Positions 8,774 to 18,300 of a stretch of DNA of 64,000 bases are shown here, in pieces. The notes under the pieces are model-generated. The model was not told the origin of the DNA, did no database searches, and saw only the letters and a program-made list of their open reading frames with translations. The DNA lies in assembly GCA_964542915.1 (NCBI GenBank), contig CAZIVP010000017.1, positions 1 through 64,000 of the forward strand. The letters run 5' to 3'. Origin of the DNA: CAZIVP01 sp964542915 (GTDB lineage Bacteria > Calditrichota > Calditrichia > Calditrichales > Calditrichaceae). Position numbers and translations under genes: made by a program. The number at the start of each line of letters is the position of its first letter. Within the stretch, counting starts at the first letter, position 1.

Positions 8774-10132
8774 ATGCAGGATGGTGAAAAAGCAAAAAAA
8801 GGGACGCTCCGGGAAGTCCTCACTACCTCGTTTCCGGCGGCGATTGATCTGTCATCCCAGACGGTCACCTGGTTAATCGAAGCAATATTCATGGGCCAGC
8901 TTTCTGCCCTGGCGCTCGCCGGCGTCGGTATCGCCCAGCAGGTTATCGTTTTAACGTTTACCGTGTTGTTGACCTTTGTTGTGGGAAGTTCGATTATTAT
9001 TGTCCGTTATTTGGGTGCCAAAGACCAGTGGAACGCCAATCATGTATTCGGTCAGGCCTTGTTTATCGGCGTCATATTATCCGTTATTATCGGTTTATTG
9101 TGGTATTTTCTTATTCCCCTCATTTTCCATTTCATAAAAGAAGAGGGTGCGCAGGCGCGGGAATACGGTATCATTTACATACGGACCGTTGCCTATTTCT
9201 CGCCGATTATTATTACCAACTTTATTGCAATGGGGATACTGCGCGGCGTGGGCGATACCTTCCTGACTATGACCATCAGCCTGGTGGTCAATGGTATAAA
9301 CATTGCTTTGGACGCGGTTTTGATTTTCGGTTTACTGGGCTTTCCCAAACTCGAAACGTTTGGCGCCGGGCTGGCGGTCGGCATTGCTCATACAGTGGGT
9401 TTTATGATTACCATTACTTTTGTGCGCAATCGACGATCGAGCCTCTTCTTAGCGGTGAGTGAACTTACCGGTCCCAAATTATCGACCGTAAAAAAGTTGT
9501 TTAAAATAGGCGTCCCGACGACGATAGAGCAATTTGTCTGGTCGTTCGGGCAGATCATTCTGAGTTTGTTTGCTGCCCGTATCAATGTTACGGTTTTAGC
9601 AGCGCATCAGGTTATGGTTCGCATTCAATCGGTGATTTCGATGGTGAATTGGGGATTCGCCGTTGCCGGAATGAATCTTGTCGGTCGTAATATCGGTGCC
9701 CGTGATTTGAGAGAAGCCAAAAAGAGCGGACAGGTGGTCGGAGCGGTTTCCGTGCTCAATGCGGCCGTCATCGCGCTTGTGCTCTATATTTTTGCCGAGG
9801 AAATATTTCATATTTTTACGGATGAACCGATGGTTATTAAAGTGGGTATTTCGGTAGCGCTGGCCTTTGTTTTGTTGCAACTGCCGAAAGCCGCCAATAC
9901 CGCTTATTCCGGCAATCTGCGTGGTGCGGCCGATTTAAACTGGTTGATGTGGCTGGCCATTGGAGCCGTTGCTCTTAATGAACTATTGGGCGCTTATGTC
10001 CTGTCATTTACTTTTGGTCTCGGGTTACTGGGATTATGGCTTATTCAAATTATTGATGAAGGCGGACGATTGGTATTAAATTATTGGCGATTCAACCGCA
10101 ACAAATGGAAGAGGTTATCCACGGATGACTAA
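8774..10132 (+). CDS. MATE family multidrug/sodium antiporter
   Basis: A 12-helix inner-membrane exporter of the multidrug and toxic compound extrusion family, usually driven by sodium or protons. The first membrane segment begins around residue 18, with a duplicated six-helix layout (452 residues). AIDLSSQTVTWLIEAIFMG and GMNLVGRNIGARDLREAKKS match the two equivalent positions in each half. The protein ends in a basic tail. The start at 8774 has only a distant GGAAGG, so translation initiation is not certain. Substrate cannot be told. Overlaps tmk by eight bases. Confidence 0.9.
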   Translation: MQDGEKAKKGTLREVLTTSFPAAIDLSSQTVTWLIEAIFMGQLSALALAGVGIAQQVIVLTFTVLLTFVVGSSIIIVRYLGAKDQWNANHVFGQALFIGVILSVIIGLLWYFLIPLIFHFIKEEGAQAREYGIIYIRTVAYFSPIIITNFIAMGILRGVGDTFLTMTISLVVNGINIALDAVLIFGLLGFPKLETFGAGLAVGIAHTVGFMITITFVRNRRSSLFLAVSELTGPKLSTVKKLFKIGVPTTIEQFVWSFGQIILSLFAARINVTVLAAHQVMVRIQSVISMVNWGFAVAGMNLVGRNIGARDLREAKKSGQVVGAVSVLNAAVIALVLYIFAEEIFHIFTDEPMVIKVGISVALAFVLLQLPKAANTAYSGNLRGAADLNWLMWLAIGAVALNELLGAYVLSFTFGLGLLGLWLIQIIDEGGRLVLNYWRFNRNKWKRLSTDD

Positions 10133-10766
10133 TATTGATAACACACGCTTTATATCATTTGAAGGCATCGATTATTCAGGAAAGACAACACAGATACACT
10201 TGCTTGCAGCCTATCTGAAAGAAGAAGGATACAAGGTTTATGTATTGAGAGAACCCGGCGGTACGGATATCTCGGAAAAAATACGGGAACTGTTACTGGA
10301 TCGTAACCATTATACAATGGATAACTATACGGAAATTTTTTTATATAGTGCGGCCCGGTCGCAACTAGTGAAGGAAAAAATCATTCCCTTGTTATCCGAA
10401 TCCTATTTCGTGATTGCCGATCGTTATGTGGATTCGACGACGGCGTATCAGGGCTATGGCCGCCGGCTTGATTTGAAAATGGTTACTGAGATTAATAATG
10501 CCGCCACACACGGACTATTACCGCGAACGACGTTCTATTTGCAATTGGATCCCGAAGCGGCCAAACAACGGCGTGACAAAAAAGGAAAGAAAGATGACCG
10601 CCTGGAAGCGTCTGGAATAGATTTTTACAGGCGCGTGTTTCAGGGGTATAAAAACATAATTGAAGCACACGAGGAACGTTTTCACGTGCTCAATGCTGCA
10701 CAACCAGTTGAACAAATTCATACAACAATTATCAATACCTTAAAACAAAAAAAGATAGGTCTTTAA
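10125..10766 (+). CDS. tmk: Thymidylate kinase
   Basis: Phosphorylates dTMP to dTDP for DNA synthesis. The P-loop is FEGIDYSGKTTQIHLL (residues about 11-26), followed by the dTMP site LREPGGTDISEKIRELLL, then the DRY-type motif IADRYVDSTTAYQGYGR. A lid region with QRRDKKGKKDDRLE follows. 213 residues, normal length. The start overlaps the MATE gene and the stop shares a base with the protease start, so translation is probably coupled. Confidence 0.95.
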   Translation: MTNIDNTRFISFEGIDYSGKTTQIHLLAAYLKEEGYKVYVLREPGGTDISEKIRELLLDRNHYTMDNYTEIFLYSAARSQLVKEKIIPLLSESYFVIADRYVDSTTAYQGYGRRLDLKMVTEINNAATHGLLPRTTFYLQLDPEAAKQRRDKKGKKDDRLEASGIDFYRRVFQGYKNIIEAHEERFHVLNAAQPVEQIHTTIINTLKQKKIGL

Positions 10767-12445
10767 TGATGCATACCTATTGGATTCGTTATGTGACGTC
10801 AGTTTTATTTGCTGCTCTTGTGATGACAGCTGCTTTCAACCATCCTCTTAACGCCGATGAGCAAGATTACTATTACAGGCTTAAGAAGAGTTGGAAATAT
10901 TTACAAAATGTTTATGAGCAGCTTAACAAACATTATGTGGAGGAGATCGATCCTTATAATTTGATTAAAGCGGGTATCGAGGGCATGCTGGACGAGTTGG
11001 ATCCCTATACCGTTTTTATTGAAGAAGAAGGGCAGCGACGTTTGAAAATCATAACAACCGGTAAATACGGCGGTCTGGGTATGGAGATCGGTTTACGAAA
11101 CAAAAACGTTACCATCATAGCTCCCATTGGAAACAGTCCGGCCAAACGAAAAGGTCTTCAGGCGGGCGATATTATTCGCGCCATTGACGGTCAGGAAATA
11201 ACCGGCTGGAGCGTCAACAAGGTTTCTTCGAAATTGCGCGGTAAGATCGGCACGGAAGTGACCTTGAAAATCGAACGACCGGGGTTATCCGAGCCTTTTG
11301 AATTAACGCTGGAACGTTCGGAAATTGTCGTCGAAGATATTGGCTACGCTGGGTTCCTCTCAAATGGTACGGGATATATCAGTCTCACAGGGTTTACCGA
11401 TAAAGCGGCGGATGAGCTGCGTGATAGCATCCGGGCTTTACAGAAAAAAGGGGATTTGAATCGTTTGATTCTCGATTTGCGTGGTAATCCCGGCGGTTTA
11501 CTGGATGCTGCCGTTGAGGTTGTGAACGTGTTCGTACCCAAAAACGAGCTGGTGGTTTACACAAAGGGCTACCGCGAAGAAGAATATAAATTCCGCACCC
11601 GTCGGCAGCCATTGTTACCCCAGACGCCTCTGGTGGTAATGGTGGATGAAGGAAGCGCAAGCGCTTCGGAGATTGTAGCCGGAGCTCTTCAGGATATGGA
11701 TCGCGCCGTTATTGTCGGCCAACCCACATTTGGAAAAGGTCTGGTGCAGAAAGTATTTGATCTCGATAAATATAAAGAAGCCAAGTTGAAGGTGACCACG
11801 GCCAAGTATTATGTGCCGAGCGGTCGTTGTATCCAGAAAAAAGATTACGGCTTTGATAATAATGTGATCATCAGGGATTCCCTGCGGGAAGAAGCCGAAA
11901 AGGTTCGGAAATTTTTTACACGCAACGATCGCCCCGTCTATGACAAAGGCGGTATTTATCCGGATATCAGCGTGGAAAGCGATTCAATGGCGTTTGTTAC
12001 GCTACAGCTTTTGCGTAAAAATGTGTTTTTCAATTTTGCCGTCGCATATCACCAGGAGCATCCCACCTGGGATGATTCAATGCGTGTAGATAAAACGATC
12101 ATAAAGCGTTTTAAACGATTTTTGGAAAAAGAAGATATCGATTTACCGTTTGAAGGTATGAAAGAGTTAAATGATCTGAAAAAGATCGCCGATCGAAATA
12201 ATCACTCCAAACATCTTGAGCAGTTGCTTACTAAAGTGGACCAGGCTTTTCAACAGGAACAAATGCGGGCTTTTGAAGAACACAGTGATGAAATAAAACG
12301 AATACTCCGGCTGGAATTGATAGAAAAATATCTCGGAAGAAAAGCGCGCCATAAATTTGCACTTGAACGCGACAAGCAGGTAACCGAAGCCCTGTCCGTT
12401 TTGAACGATCAGATACAATACAAAGATATTTTGGCCATACAATAA
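10766..12445 (+). CDS. S41 family C-terminal processing protease (CtpA/Prc-like)
   Basis: A periplasmic serine protease with a Ser/Lys dyad. There is an N-terminal signal sequence (about residues 1-30), then a helical domain. A PDZ domain lies around residues 90-175 (GLGMEIGLRNKNVTI, then KRKGLQAGDIIRAIDG). The S41 catalytic core follows: LILDLRGNPGGLLDAAVEV, VDEGSASASEIVAGAL with the nucleophile serine, and TFGKGLVQ with the lysine. A long charged, helical C-terminal extension (about 430-559) is beyond the core. Ends just before a clear terminator. Substrate unknown. Confidence 0.92.
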   Translation: MMHTYWIRYVTSVLFAALVMTAAFNHPLNADEQDYYYRLKKSWKYLQNVYEQLNKHYVEEIDPYNLIKAGIEGMLDELDPYTVFIEEEGQRRLKIITTGKYGGLGMEIGLRNKNVTIIAPIGNSPAKRKGLQAGDIIRAIDGQEITGWSVNKVSSKLRGKIGTEVTLKIERPGLSEPFELTLERSEIVVEDIGYAGFLSNGTGYISLTGFTDKAADELRDSIRALQKKGDLNRLILDLRGNPGGLLDAAVEVVNVFVPKNELVVYTKGYREEEYKFRTRRQPLLPQTPLVVMVDEGSASASEIVAGALQDMDRAVIVGQPTFGKGLVQKVFDLDKYKEAKLKVTTAKYYVPSGRCIQKKDYGFDNNVIIRDSLREEAEKVRKFFTRNDRPVYDKGGIYPDISVESDSMAFVTLQLLRKNVFFNFAVAYHQEHPTWDDSMRVDKTIIKRFKRFLEKEDIDLPFEGMKELNDLKKIADRNNHSKHLEQLLTKVDQAFQQEQMRAFEEHSDEIKRILRLELIEKYLGRKARHKFALERDKQVTEALSVLNDQIQYKDILAIQ

Positions 12446-12507
12446 GCAATATACGTCTATTTTAATTTTTAAAGATTATTTAAGCGAATCTTTAAGAAAT
12501 TTTACAC

Positions 12508-12545
12508 AGCCATTTTCTCTGTATCGGAAAATGGCTTATTTTTTA
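12508..12545 (+). terminator. Rho-independent terminator after the S41 protease
   Basis: AGCCATTTTC (12508-12517) pairs with GAAAATGGCT (12527-12536), a ten-base stem and nine-base loop, followed by TATTTTTTAT. Confidence 0.85.
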
Positions 12546-12573
12546 TAGAACGAATTTAGAAACGGCTTTAAAT

Positions 12574-13989
12574 ATGAAGAATAAAGAACTACTGCAAAAT
12601 GTCCATAATATCGCCCGCAATGCGGGTTTTGAGGTTTATGTGGTCGGCGGATATGTGCGCGATTATTTACTCGGAAGCCCTGGCAAGGATATTGATTTTG
12701 TCGTCGTTGGAGACGCCATGGCCTTTGCGGATCAAATCAAAAAAGAATGGCGCTTGCGCAAAGTGGTACGCTATCCGCGTTTCGGTACATTTATGATCCG
12801 GTATTACGGTTTTAACATGGAATTTGTGCAGGCGCGGGCCGAGTTTTATTCCGAGCATTCACGGAAGCCCCGCACCAGGCCGGCGGATCTTTATACCGAC
12901 CTGAGCCGCCGCGATTTCACCATAAATACACTTGCAATGGATATTTCAGGGGAAGGGTATGGCCGAATCATCGATGCGTATGACGGTCGCAAAGATTTAA
13001 AAAATGGCATTATTCGTACGCCGCTTCAACCGTTGCAGACGTTTTCGGACGACCCCCTGCGTATGATGCGTGCGGTTCGGTTTGCAGCCCGGCTCCGTTT
13101 TAACATCGAGCATGAAACCTATGAAGCCATAAAACAAGCCAGCGATCGTTTGCAGATTATTTCTCAGGAACGTATTACCGAAGAATTCAATAAAATTGTT
13201 CTGGCTGAAAAACCCTCACAAGGTATTCAAATGCTGGAGGAGACGGGTTTACTGCAACAATTCTTGCCCGAATTGCCCGAGCTGAAAGGCGTGGAGCAGC
13301 GCAATCAATTTCATCATAAGGACGTCTTTTACCATACGCTCGAAGTGGTTGATAACATAGCGCCGTTCACCGATCGGCTTGAATTGCGGTTGGCGGCGCT
13401 TTTCCACGATGTGGGCAAACCTCCGACGAAACGTTTCGATCAAAATCAGGGTTGGACGTTCCACGGGCATGAAGTGGTCGGAGAGCGCATGGTTGGTCAT
13501 ATTATGCAGCGGATGCGTTATTCCGGTGAAAGCATTGCATACGTAAAAAAGATGACCCGACTGCATCTGCGTCCGATGGCTCTGGTGGACGACGAAGTTA
13601 CCGATTCCGCCATCCGGCGTGTGATGTTCACTGCCGGAGACGACATTGATGATTTGATGCAATTGTGCCGTGCCGATATTACATCAAAAAATCCCAAACG
13701 GGTAAAACGCTACCTTAACAATTATGAAAGCGTGATCGAAAAGATGAAAGAAGTCGAAGAGCGCGACCGCCTCCGTAATTTTCAGCCGCCTGTTGATGGT
13801 AATGAAATCATGCAAATGTTCGGACTTAAGCCGGGTCCGGCGGTCGGCCGTATCAAGAAATTTATTGAAGAAGCCATACTGAACGGTGATGTACCTAACG
13901 ATCATGATGCCTGCGTTTCTTATATTAAACAAAACAAAAAAGCTTTGGTGTCGGAGAACAAAGATGTTGAGTCCCGATCCGGTAAATAA
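12574..13989 (+). CDS. tRNA nucleotidyltransferase / poly(A) polymerase family protein with HD domain
   Basis: A class II nucleotidyltransferase that adds or repairs the tRNA 3' CCA end, or adds A residues. The head domain has YVVGGYVRDYLLGSPGKDID, with the GG and DxD metal site. RRDFTINTLAMDI and DPLRMMRAVRFAARL, the latter the neck helix, follow. An HD hydrolase domain is present near residue 285 (ALFHDVGKPPT). About 471 residues. The tRNAs in this window do not encode CCA, consistent with the need for such an enzyme. Whether it does the whole CCA or splits the work with a second enzyme cannot be seen. Confidence 0.88.
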   Translation: MKNKELLQNVHNIARNAGFEVYVVGGYVRDYLLGSPGKDIDFVVVGDAMAFADQIKKEWRLRKVVRYPRFGTFMIRYYGFNMEFVQARAEFYSEHSRKPRTRPADLYTDLSRRDFTINTLAMDISGEGYGRIIDAYDGRKDLKNGIIRTPLQPLQTFSDDPLRMMRAVRFAARLRFNIEHETYEAIKQASDRLQIISQERITEEFNKIVLAEKPSQGIQMLEETGLLQQFLPELPELKGVEQRNQFHHKDVFYHTLEVVDNIAPFTDRLELRLAALFHDVGKPPTKRFDQNQGWTFHGHEVVGERMVGHIMQRMRYSGESIAYVKKMTRLHLRPMALVDDEVTDSAIRRVMFTAGDDIDDLMQLCRADITSKNPKRVKRYLNNYESVIEKMKEVEERDRLRNFQPPVDGNEIMQMFGLKPGPAVGRIKKFIEEAILNGDVPNDHDACVSYIKQNKKALVSENKDVESRSGK

Positions 13990-14231
13990 TGGTACTGCAC
14001 AATTGAGATTACCGAAACAAAATCATATCTTGCGCTTTGTTTCCAAAGCCCTGTTACATGCTGACGGTAAAACAGAATCGCTTTTTGAAGTTTAAAGCGA
14101 ATTAAAAATTTGTTTTATTTATCCGTATGGTTGGTATTAAATTAGCCTGATATTAACGTTGATGATATAAATCCGTCGGGCAACTTTTTTTAGATGCTTA
14201 CGTCTTTACACTTAAATTCGGGAGATTGGTT

Positions 14232-14954
14232 ATGGCAGAAATATTACCCGCATCTCAGCAGGAGCAGCCGCCTCAGAATAACGGCTGGGAACGCGCCGTG
14301 CAAATATTTACGGATCCCGTTCCAGCGTTCCAGGCGCTCCGGAGCCAACCCAGTTGGTTGTTGCCGCTTATTATTGTGTTATTGGTCAGCTCGTTAACCA
14401 GTTATTTAACCACATCGCAACAAATTGAATTACAACGCGAAATGATAAACAACTCGACCATTATTCCTGAAAACCGCAAAGCGGACATGCTGGAGAGTTT
14501 GGAAACACAGGGATTCTTTCAGAAAAAAGTGTTACCGATTATCGGCGTTATTTTCAGGACACTCGTAGCATTTTTAGTGGTTGCCGCTGCTCTTCAGGTA
14601 TTTGGAAACTTTATCTACGGCGGAGAAAACAGCTTCAGGTCCAATTTTGCATTGTACAGCTGGAGCGGATTAATCGGTGCGTTGGGCATGCTGGTAAAAT
14701 TACCTCTGATTTTGATCAATGATACGCTTCTGGTACAAACCAGTCCCGCGGTGCTATTGGATGCTTCCCGATACCGTGAACCGTTGTTTCAACTTCTCGA
14801 TGCGCTGGATATCTTCACCGTTTGGAAAATCATTGTACTATTGATCGGTTTTGCCATATTCTACAGGGTGAGCACCCAGAAGGCGGCTGTAGCTGTTGTC
14901 TCCCTCTATGTCGTTTACGTCGCGATCAACATCGGAATAAGTCAACTCTTCTAA
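14232..14954 (+). CDS. Yip1-domain integral membrane protein
   Basis: A membrane protein of the YIP1 type with about five hydrophobic segments. The cytoplasmic N-terminus is proline/glutamine rich and contains WERAVQIFTDPVPAFQALRS, the usual Yip1 opening. I chose ATG 14232, seven bases after GGGAG; a TTG at 14226 lies too close to that site. About 240 residues. Its stop is 32 bases before the tolC-like start. In many FCB-group genomes Yip1 proteins precede MacAB-type efflux operons; its role there is not known. Confidence 0.75.
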   Translation: MAEILPASQQEQPPQNNGWERAVQIFTDPVPAFQALRSQPSWLLPLIIVLLVSSLTSYLTTSQQIELQREMINNSTIIPENRKADMLESLETQGFFQKKVLPIIGVIFRTLVAFLVVAAALQVFGNFIYGGENSFRSNFALYSWSGLIGALGMLVKLPLILINDTLLVQTSPAVLLDASRYREPLFQLLDALDIFTVWKIIVLLIGFAIFYRVSTQKAAVAVVSLYVVYVAINIGISQLF

Positions 14955-14986
14955 TGGCAAATTATTATTAATAAAGGAGCATATAC

Positions 14987-16381
14987 ATGCGAAATTCTGG
15001 TGAAAAACTGAATCGACTCGGCATCGCAGCCGTAACGGTTTTTTTCTTGTGGGCTAACATCGGTTTGACGCAAACGGCTGTATTATCGCTGGAGGATTGT
15101 ATCCGGATTGCGCTGGAAAATAACAGCCAGTTAAAAAACACCGAATTAGCATTTGACGCCGCAAAACAGGATGTATTGTCCAGCTACCAGGGCATATTGC
15201 CCTCCATAACAACCTCAGCAGGACGCGGCAAAGTCGTAACCGGACCCTCGGAGTATTTAAGTAACGAGCCGGTGGGCATCGATCCCGAGACGGGTAACGT
15301 TATTTACGAGCAGCGAACCCGTAAAATCGAAAGATCGACGCGCGAATCCAGCAGCGCCAGCATTAATCTTAACCAGACAATCTTTGACGGTGGGATTTGG
15401 TGGAATCAAATCCGCAAAGCCAAGACAGATAAAAAGGCTTCCAAATACGATTTGATTGCGCAACGCAACAATACCATTAACCAAATTCAACAAGCGTTTT
15501 TTGAACTCGGGAAACAGATTAAATTGCTGGAAGTGGATTCCCTTGCTGTTGCGCGCAGTCAGGCTCAATTGGAGCGTGCCGAACAGATGTATGAATTGGG
15601 CGCTACGGCCCAACTGGATGTTTTTCGAGCCAGAGTGAATTTAGGCAACGATCGTATCTCCAAGCTCCAACAGAAAAACACTGTGACACAGGCCAGAAAA
15701 AATTTAAATGTCACCATGGGGCGCGATCCGCTTGCGCAACTGGTCGTGGAAGTCTCTGAAGTGCAACTGAAAGATGATTTACCTTCGGTTGAGGAACTGG
15801 TTGACCAGGCCATTGCCCAACAACCGATGGTTCGTAAAAATAAGTCAAACATCAAATCGCGTAAATTATCGGTGGATATGGCCAAAGGTCTGAATTATCC
15901 CAAAATATCGGCTTATGTGAATTACGACCGATTTCACGAAGATGCAATCAAAGTATTTTCCGATTTCGATCAAAATTATCAGACGCGCTACGGGATTAAT
16001 CTCTCCTTTAATCTGTTTAACGGTTTCAACGATTATGTTCAAATTCAAAAGGCGCAAATCAATTACCGAACGGCCCGCGAAAATTATGAACAGTATAAAC
16101 GTGAGTTGAAATCCAATATCCATCAGAGTTATGAAGATTATAAATCGTATCTCGATATCATCGAAATTAATCGCGTCAATCTCGAGGCGGCCCGTGAAGA
16201 ACTGAGACTCGCCGAAGAACGTTACCAGATTGGCGCGGGAACCGCCCTCGAAGTACGCGAAGCACAGGTTAATTTAACCAGAGCGGAACAGACCCTTATT
16301 GCGGCGGAATACAACGCCCGGCTCATTCTTGCTCAATTGGATAATTATCTGGGTCTGTCATATAAAAAGTATATGGAGTAA
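14987..16381 (+). CDS. TolC-family outer membrane efflux protein
   Basis: The outer-membrane channel of a tripartite exporter. Signal peptide at residues 1-30 (ending near GLTQTA). Two OEP repeats follow, each a long coiled-coil hairpin. LSLEDCIRIALENNSQLKN and AEQMYELGATAQLDVFRARV mark the first, AEERYQIGAGTALEVREAQV the second. 464 residues. AAAGGAG precedes the ATG. The following genes supply adaptor, ATPase and two permeases, so this channel most likely works with them. Confidence 0.92.
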   Translation: MRNSGEKLNRLGIAAVTVFFLWANIGLTQTAVLSLEDCIRIALENNSQLKNTELAFDAAKQDVLSSYQGILPSITTSAGRGKVVTGPSEYLSNEPVGIDPETGNVIYEQRTRKIERSTRESSSASINLNQTIFDGGIWWNQIRKAKTDKKASKYDLIAQRNNTINQIQQAFFELGKQIKLLEVDSLAVARSQAQLERAEQMYELGATAQLDVFRARVNLGNDRISKLQQKNTVTQARKNLNVTMGRDPLAQLVVEVSEVQLKDDLPSVEELVDQAIAQQPMVRKNKSNIKSRKLSVDMAKGLNYPKISAYVNYDRFHEDAIKVFSDFDQNYQTRYGINLSFNLFNGFNDYVQIQKAQINYRTARENYEQYKRELKSNIHQSYEDYKSYLDIIEINRVNLEAAREELRLAEERYQIGAGTALEVREAQVNLTRAEQTLIAAEYNARLILAQLDNYLGLSYKKYME

Positions 16382-16393
16382 TGAAACGGTGCT

Positions 16394-17593
16394 ATGAAAA
16401 AGAAACTGATTTTAGGCGGTGTTATCGTTGTTGTCATTGCCCTGATTGCGGTGAATCTTCTTAAAAAGGAGAAAGGGCATAAAGTCAACACACGACTGGT
16501 GGAGCGCGGGAGCGTCCAGCAAGAAGTAACGGGTTCGGGACAAATCAAACCCGCCCGACAGATTAAAATCAGTGCTCATGTGGCGGGTAAGATCATCGCT
16601 ATTCATGCTGCGGAAGGCGACACGGTGCAGGAGGGTCAATTATTGGCGGAGCTCGATCCGAATCAATACGTTGCCGAGGTGGAACGGGCGGAATCCCATC
16701 TGCAATCGGCGCAAGCCAATGAGAAAAAGGCCAAAAGCGATTTAACAAGAAGCCGGGAGCTCTACGAACGTAACCTCATTTCGCAGGCCGAATTTGAAGC
16801 GACCCAGGCCAGTTATGAATCTGCGGTCAGTACACGTAAACAGGCAGAGGCGGCTTTAAAAGAAGCAAAAGAGGCTCTGAGGCGCACCCAACTTTATGCC
16901 ACCATGGACGGCATTGTTACCAAGCTGAACAAAGAAAAAGGTGAAATGGCGATCGGGGCGCAATTTCAGGAAGATGTGGTTATGGTGGTTTCCGATCTCT
17001 CGGTTATGGAAGCCGTTATTGAGGTGGATGAAAATGACGTCGTGAATGTCAGCCTTAAGGATTCGGCGCAGGTCGAGGTTGATGCTTTCCCGGATACTAC
17101 GTTCACCGGCATTGTTACGGAAATCGCCCATTCGGCCATCACACGCGGCGCCGGCACACAGGAGCAGGTAACCAATTTTGAGGTAACGGTAACCCTGAAT
17201 AAGCCGGACCCTCGTTTTTTACCGGGCATGAGCACGACCGTGGATATACTGACTAAACGCGTGGATGACATGGTAAAAGTACCCATTCAGGCGGTAACGA
17301 TTCGCGATGCTTCGCAACTTAATACAGAGAAGGAAGAAAAGAATGAAGGGCAAAACGCATCGCCCGAAGAAGAGAGTATGAGTGGAGCTATGCAAGAAGT
17401 TGTGTTTGTAGTGCAAGACGGAAGGGCCGTGGCAAAACCCGTAACCCTGGGCATCAGCGATGAAATGCACTACGCCATTCGTTCCGGTCTGTCGGGCGGC
17501 GAACGGGTAATTACGGGCCCGTTTCGCCTGTTAAGCAAAACGTTAAACGACGGAGACCCGGTGTCGTTTGAAACCGAAAGAGAGAAAGAATAG
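16394..17593 (+). CDS. MacA-like periplasmic adaptor subunit
   Basis: Links the inner-membrane transporter to TolC. A single N-terminal membrane anchor (LILGGVIVVVIALIAVNLL) is followed by a biotinyl-lipoyl-like half motif (GKIIAIHAAEGDTVQEGQLL). A coiled-coil hairpin spans residues about 90-165. The second lipoyl half (LYATMDGIVTKLNKEKGEMA), beta-barrel and membrane-proximal domains follow. A charged low-complexity insertion lies near residues 313-335. 399 residues. Twelve bases after the tolC-like stop; the ATPase follows after two bases. Confidence 0.9.
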   Translation: MKKKLILGGVIVVVIALIAVNLLKKEKGHKVNTRLVERGSVQQEVTGSGQIKPARQIKISAHVAGKIIAIHAAEGDTVQEGQLLAELDPNQYVAEVERAESHLQSAQANEKKAKSDLTRSRELYERNLISQAEFEATQASYESAVSTRKQAEAALKEAKEALRRTQLYATMDGIVTKLNKEKGEMAIGAQFQEDVVMVVSDLSVMEAVIEVDENDVVNVSLKDSAQVEVDAFPDTTFTGIVTEIAHSAITRGAGTQEQVTNFEVTVTLNKPDPRFLPGMSTTVDILTKRVDDMVKVPIQAVTIRDASQLNTEKEEKNEGQNASPEEESMSGAMQEVVFVVQDGRAVAKPVTLGISDEMHYAIRSGLSGGERVITGPFRLLSKTLNDGDPVSFETEREKE

Positions 17594-17595
17594 AC

Positions 17596-18276
17596 ATGCT
17601 GATACGCATCAATGATTTGTACAAATCTTATTTTCTCGGGGAGATTGAAGTAAAAGCCCTGAAGGCCGTCGATTTAACCATCAATAAGAATGAATATGTG
17701 GCAATCATGGGCCCGAGTGGTTCCGGTAAATCGACATTGATGAACATCATCGGCTGCCTGGATGTACCGACAGGCGGAGAGTACATTTTAAACGAACAAG
17801 CGGTTAGCCGTCTTTCCGACGATCAACTGGCCGAAATCCGTAATCTCGAGATCGGCTTTGTTTTCCAGACCTTCAATCTTTTGCCCCGCGCCGATGCCCT
17901 CCACAATGTAGAGCTGCCGTTGATTTATCGCGGCGTTTCACGTAACGAGCGACACGAAATGGCCAGGAATGCCCTGGAATCGGTGGGACTGGGCGATCGC
18001 GTCCACCATAAACCCAATGAACTTTCGGGTGGTCAGCGCCAGCGCGTTGCCATAGCACGGGCGCTGGTGAACAATCCGTCGATCATTCTGGCGGATGAGC
18101 CCACCGGCAATCTGGATTCCGCCACCGGCGAAGAAATCATGAAGATTTTCGAAAAACTAAACGAAAATGGCAACACAATCATCTTGGTCACACACGAAGA
18201 ACATGTGGCCAAACATTGTCGAAGGGTTATCCGTCTGCTGGACGGTAAAATTACCGACGATTTACCCAATCAATAA
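17596..18276 (+). CDS. MacB/LolD-type ABC transporter ATP-binding protein
   Basis: The ATPase of a MacB-type transporter. Walker A is MGPSGSGKSTLMNI (about residues 38-51). The Q-loop is VFQTFNLLPR, the signature LSGGQRQRVAIARAL and Walker B ILADEPTGNLDS, with the switch histidine in LVTHEEH. In MacB, ATPase and permease are fused; here the ATPase is separate, with two permeases following. 226 residues, the normal size. GAGAAAG lies just before the ATG. Confidence 0.95.
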   Translation: MLIRINDLYKSYFLGEIEVKALKAVDLTINKNEYVAIMGPSGSGKSTLMNIIGCLDVPTGGEYILNEQAVSRLSDDQLAEIRNLEIGFVFQTFNLLPRADALHNVELPLIYRGVSRNERHEMARNALESVGLGDRVHHKPNELSGGQRQRVAIARALVNNPSIILADEPTGNLDSATGEEIMKIFEKLNENGNTIILVTHEEHVAKHCRRVIRLLDGKITDDLPNQ

Positions 18277-18300
18277 CAAAAATTTGATCAACAGATATCT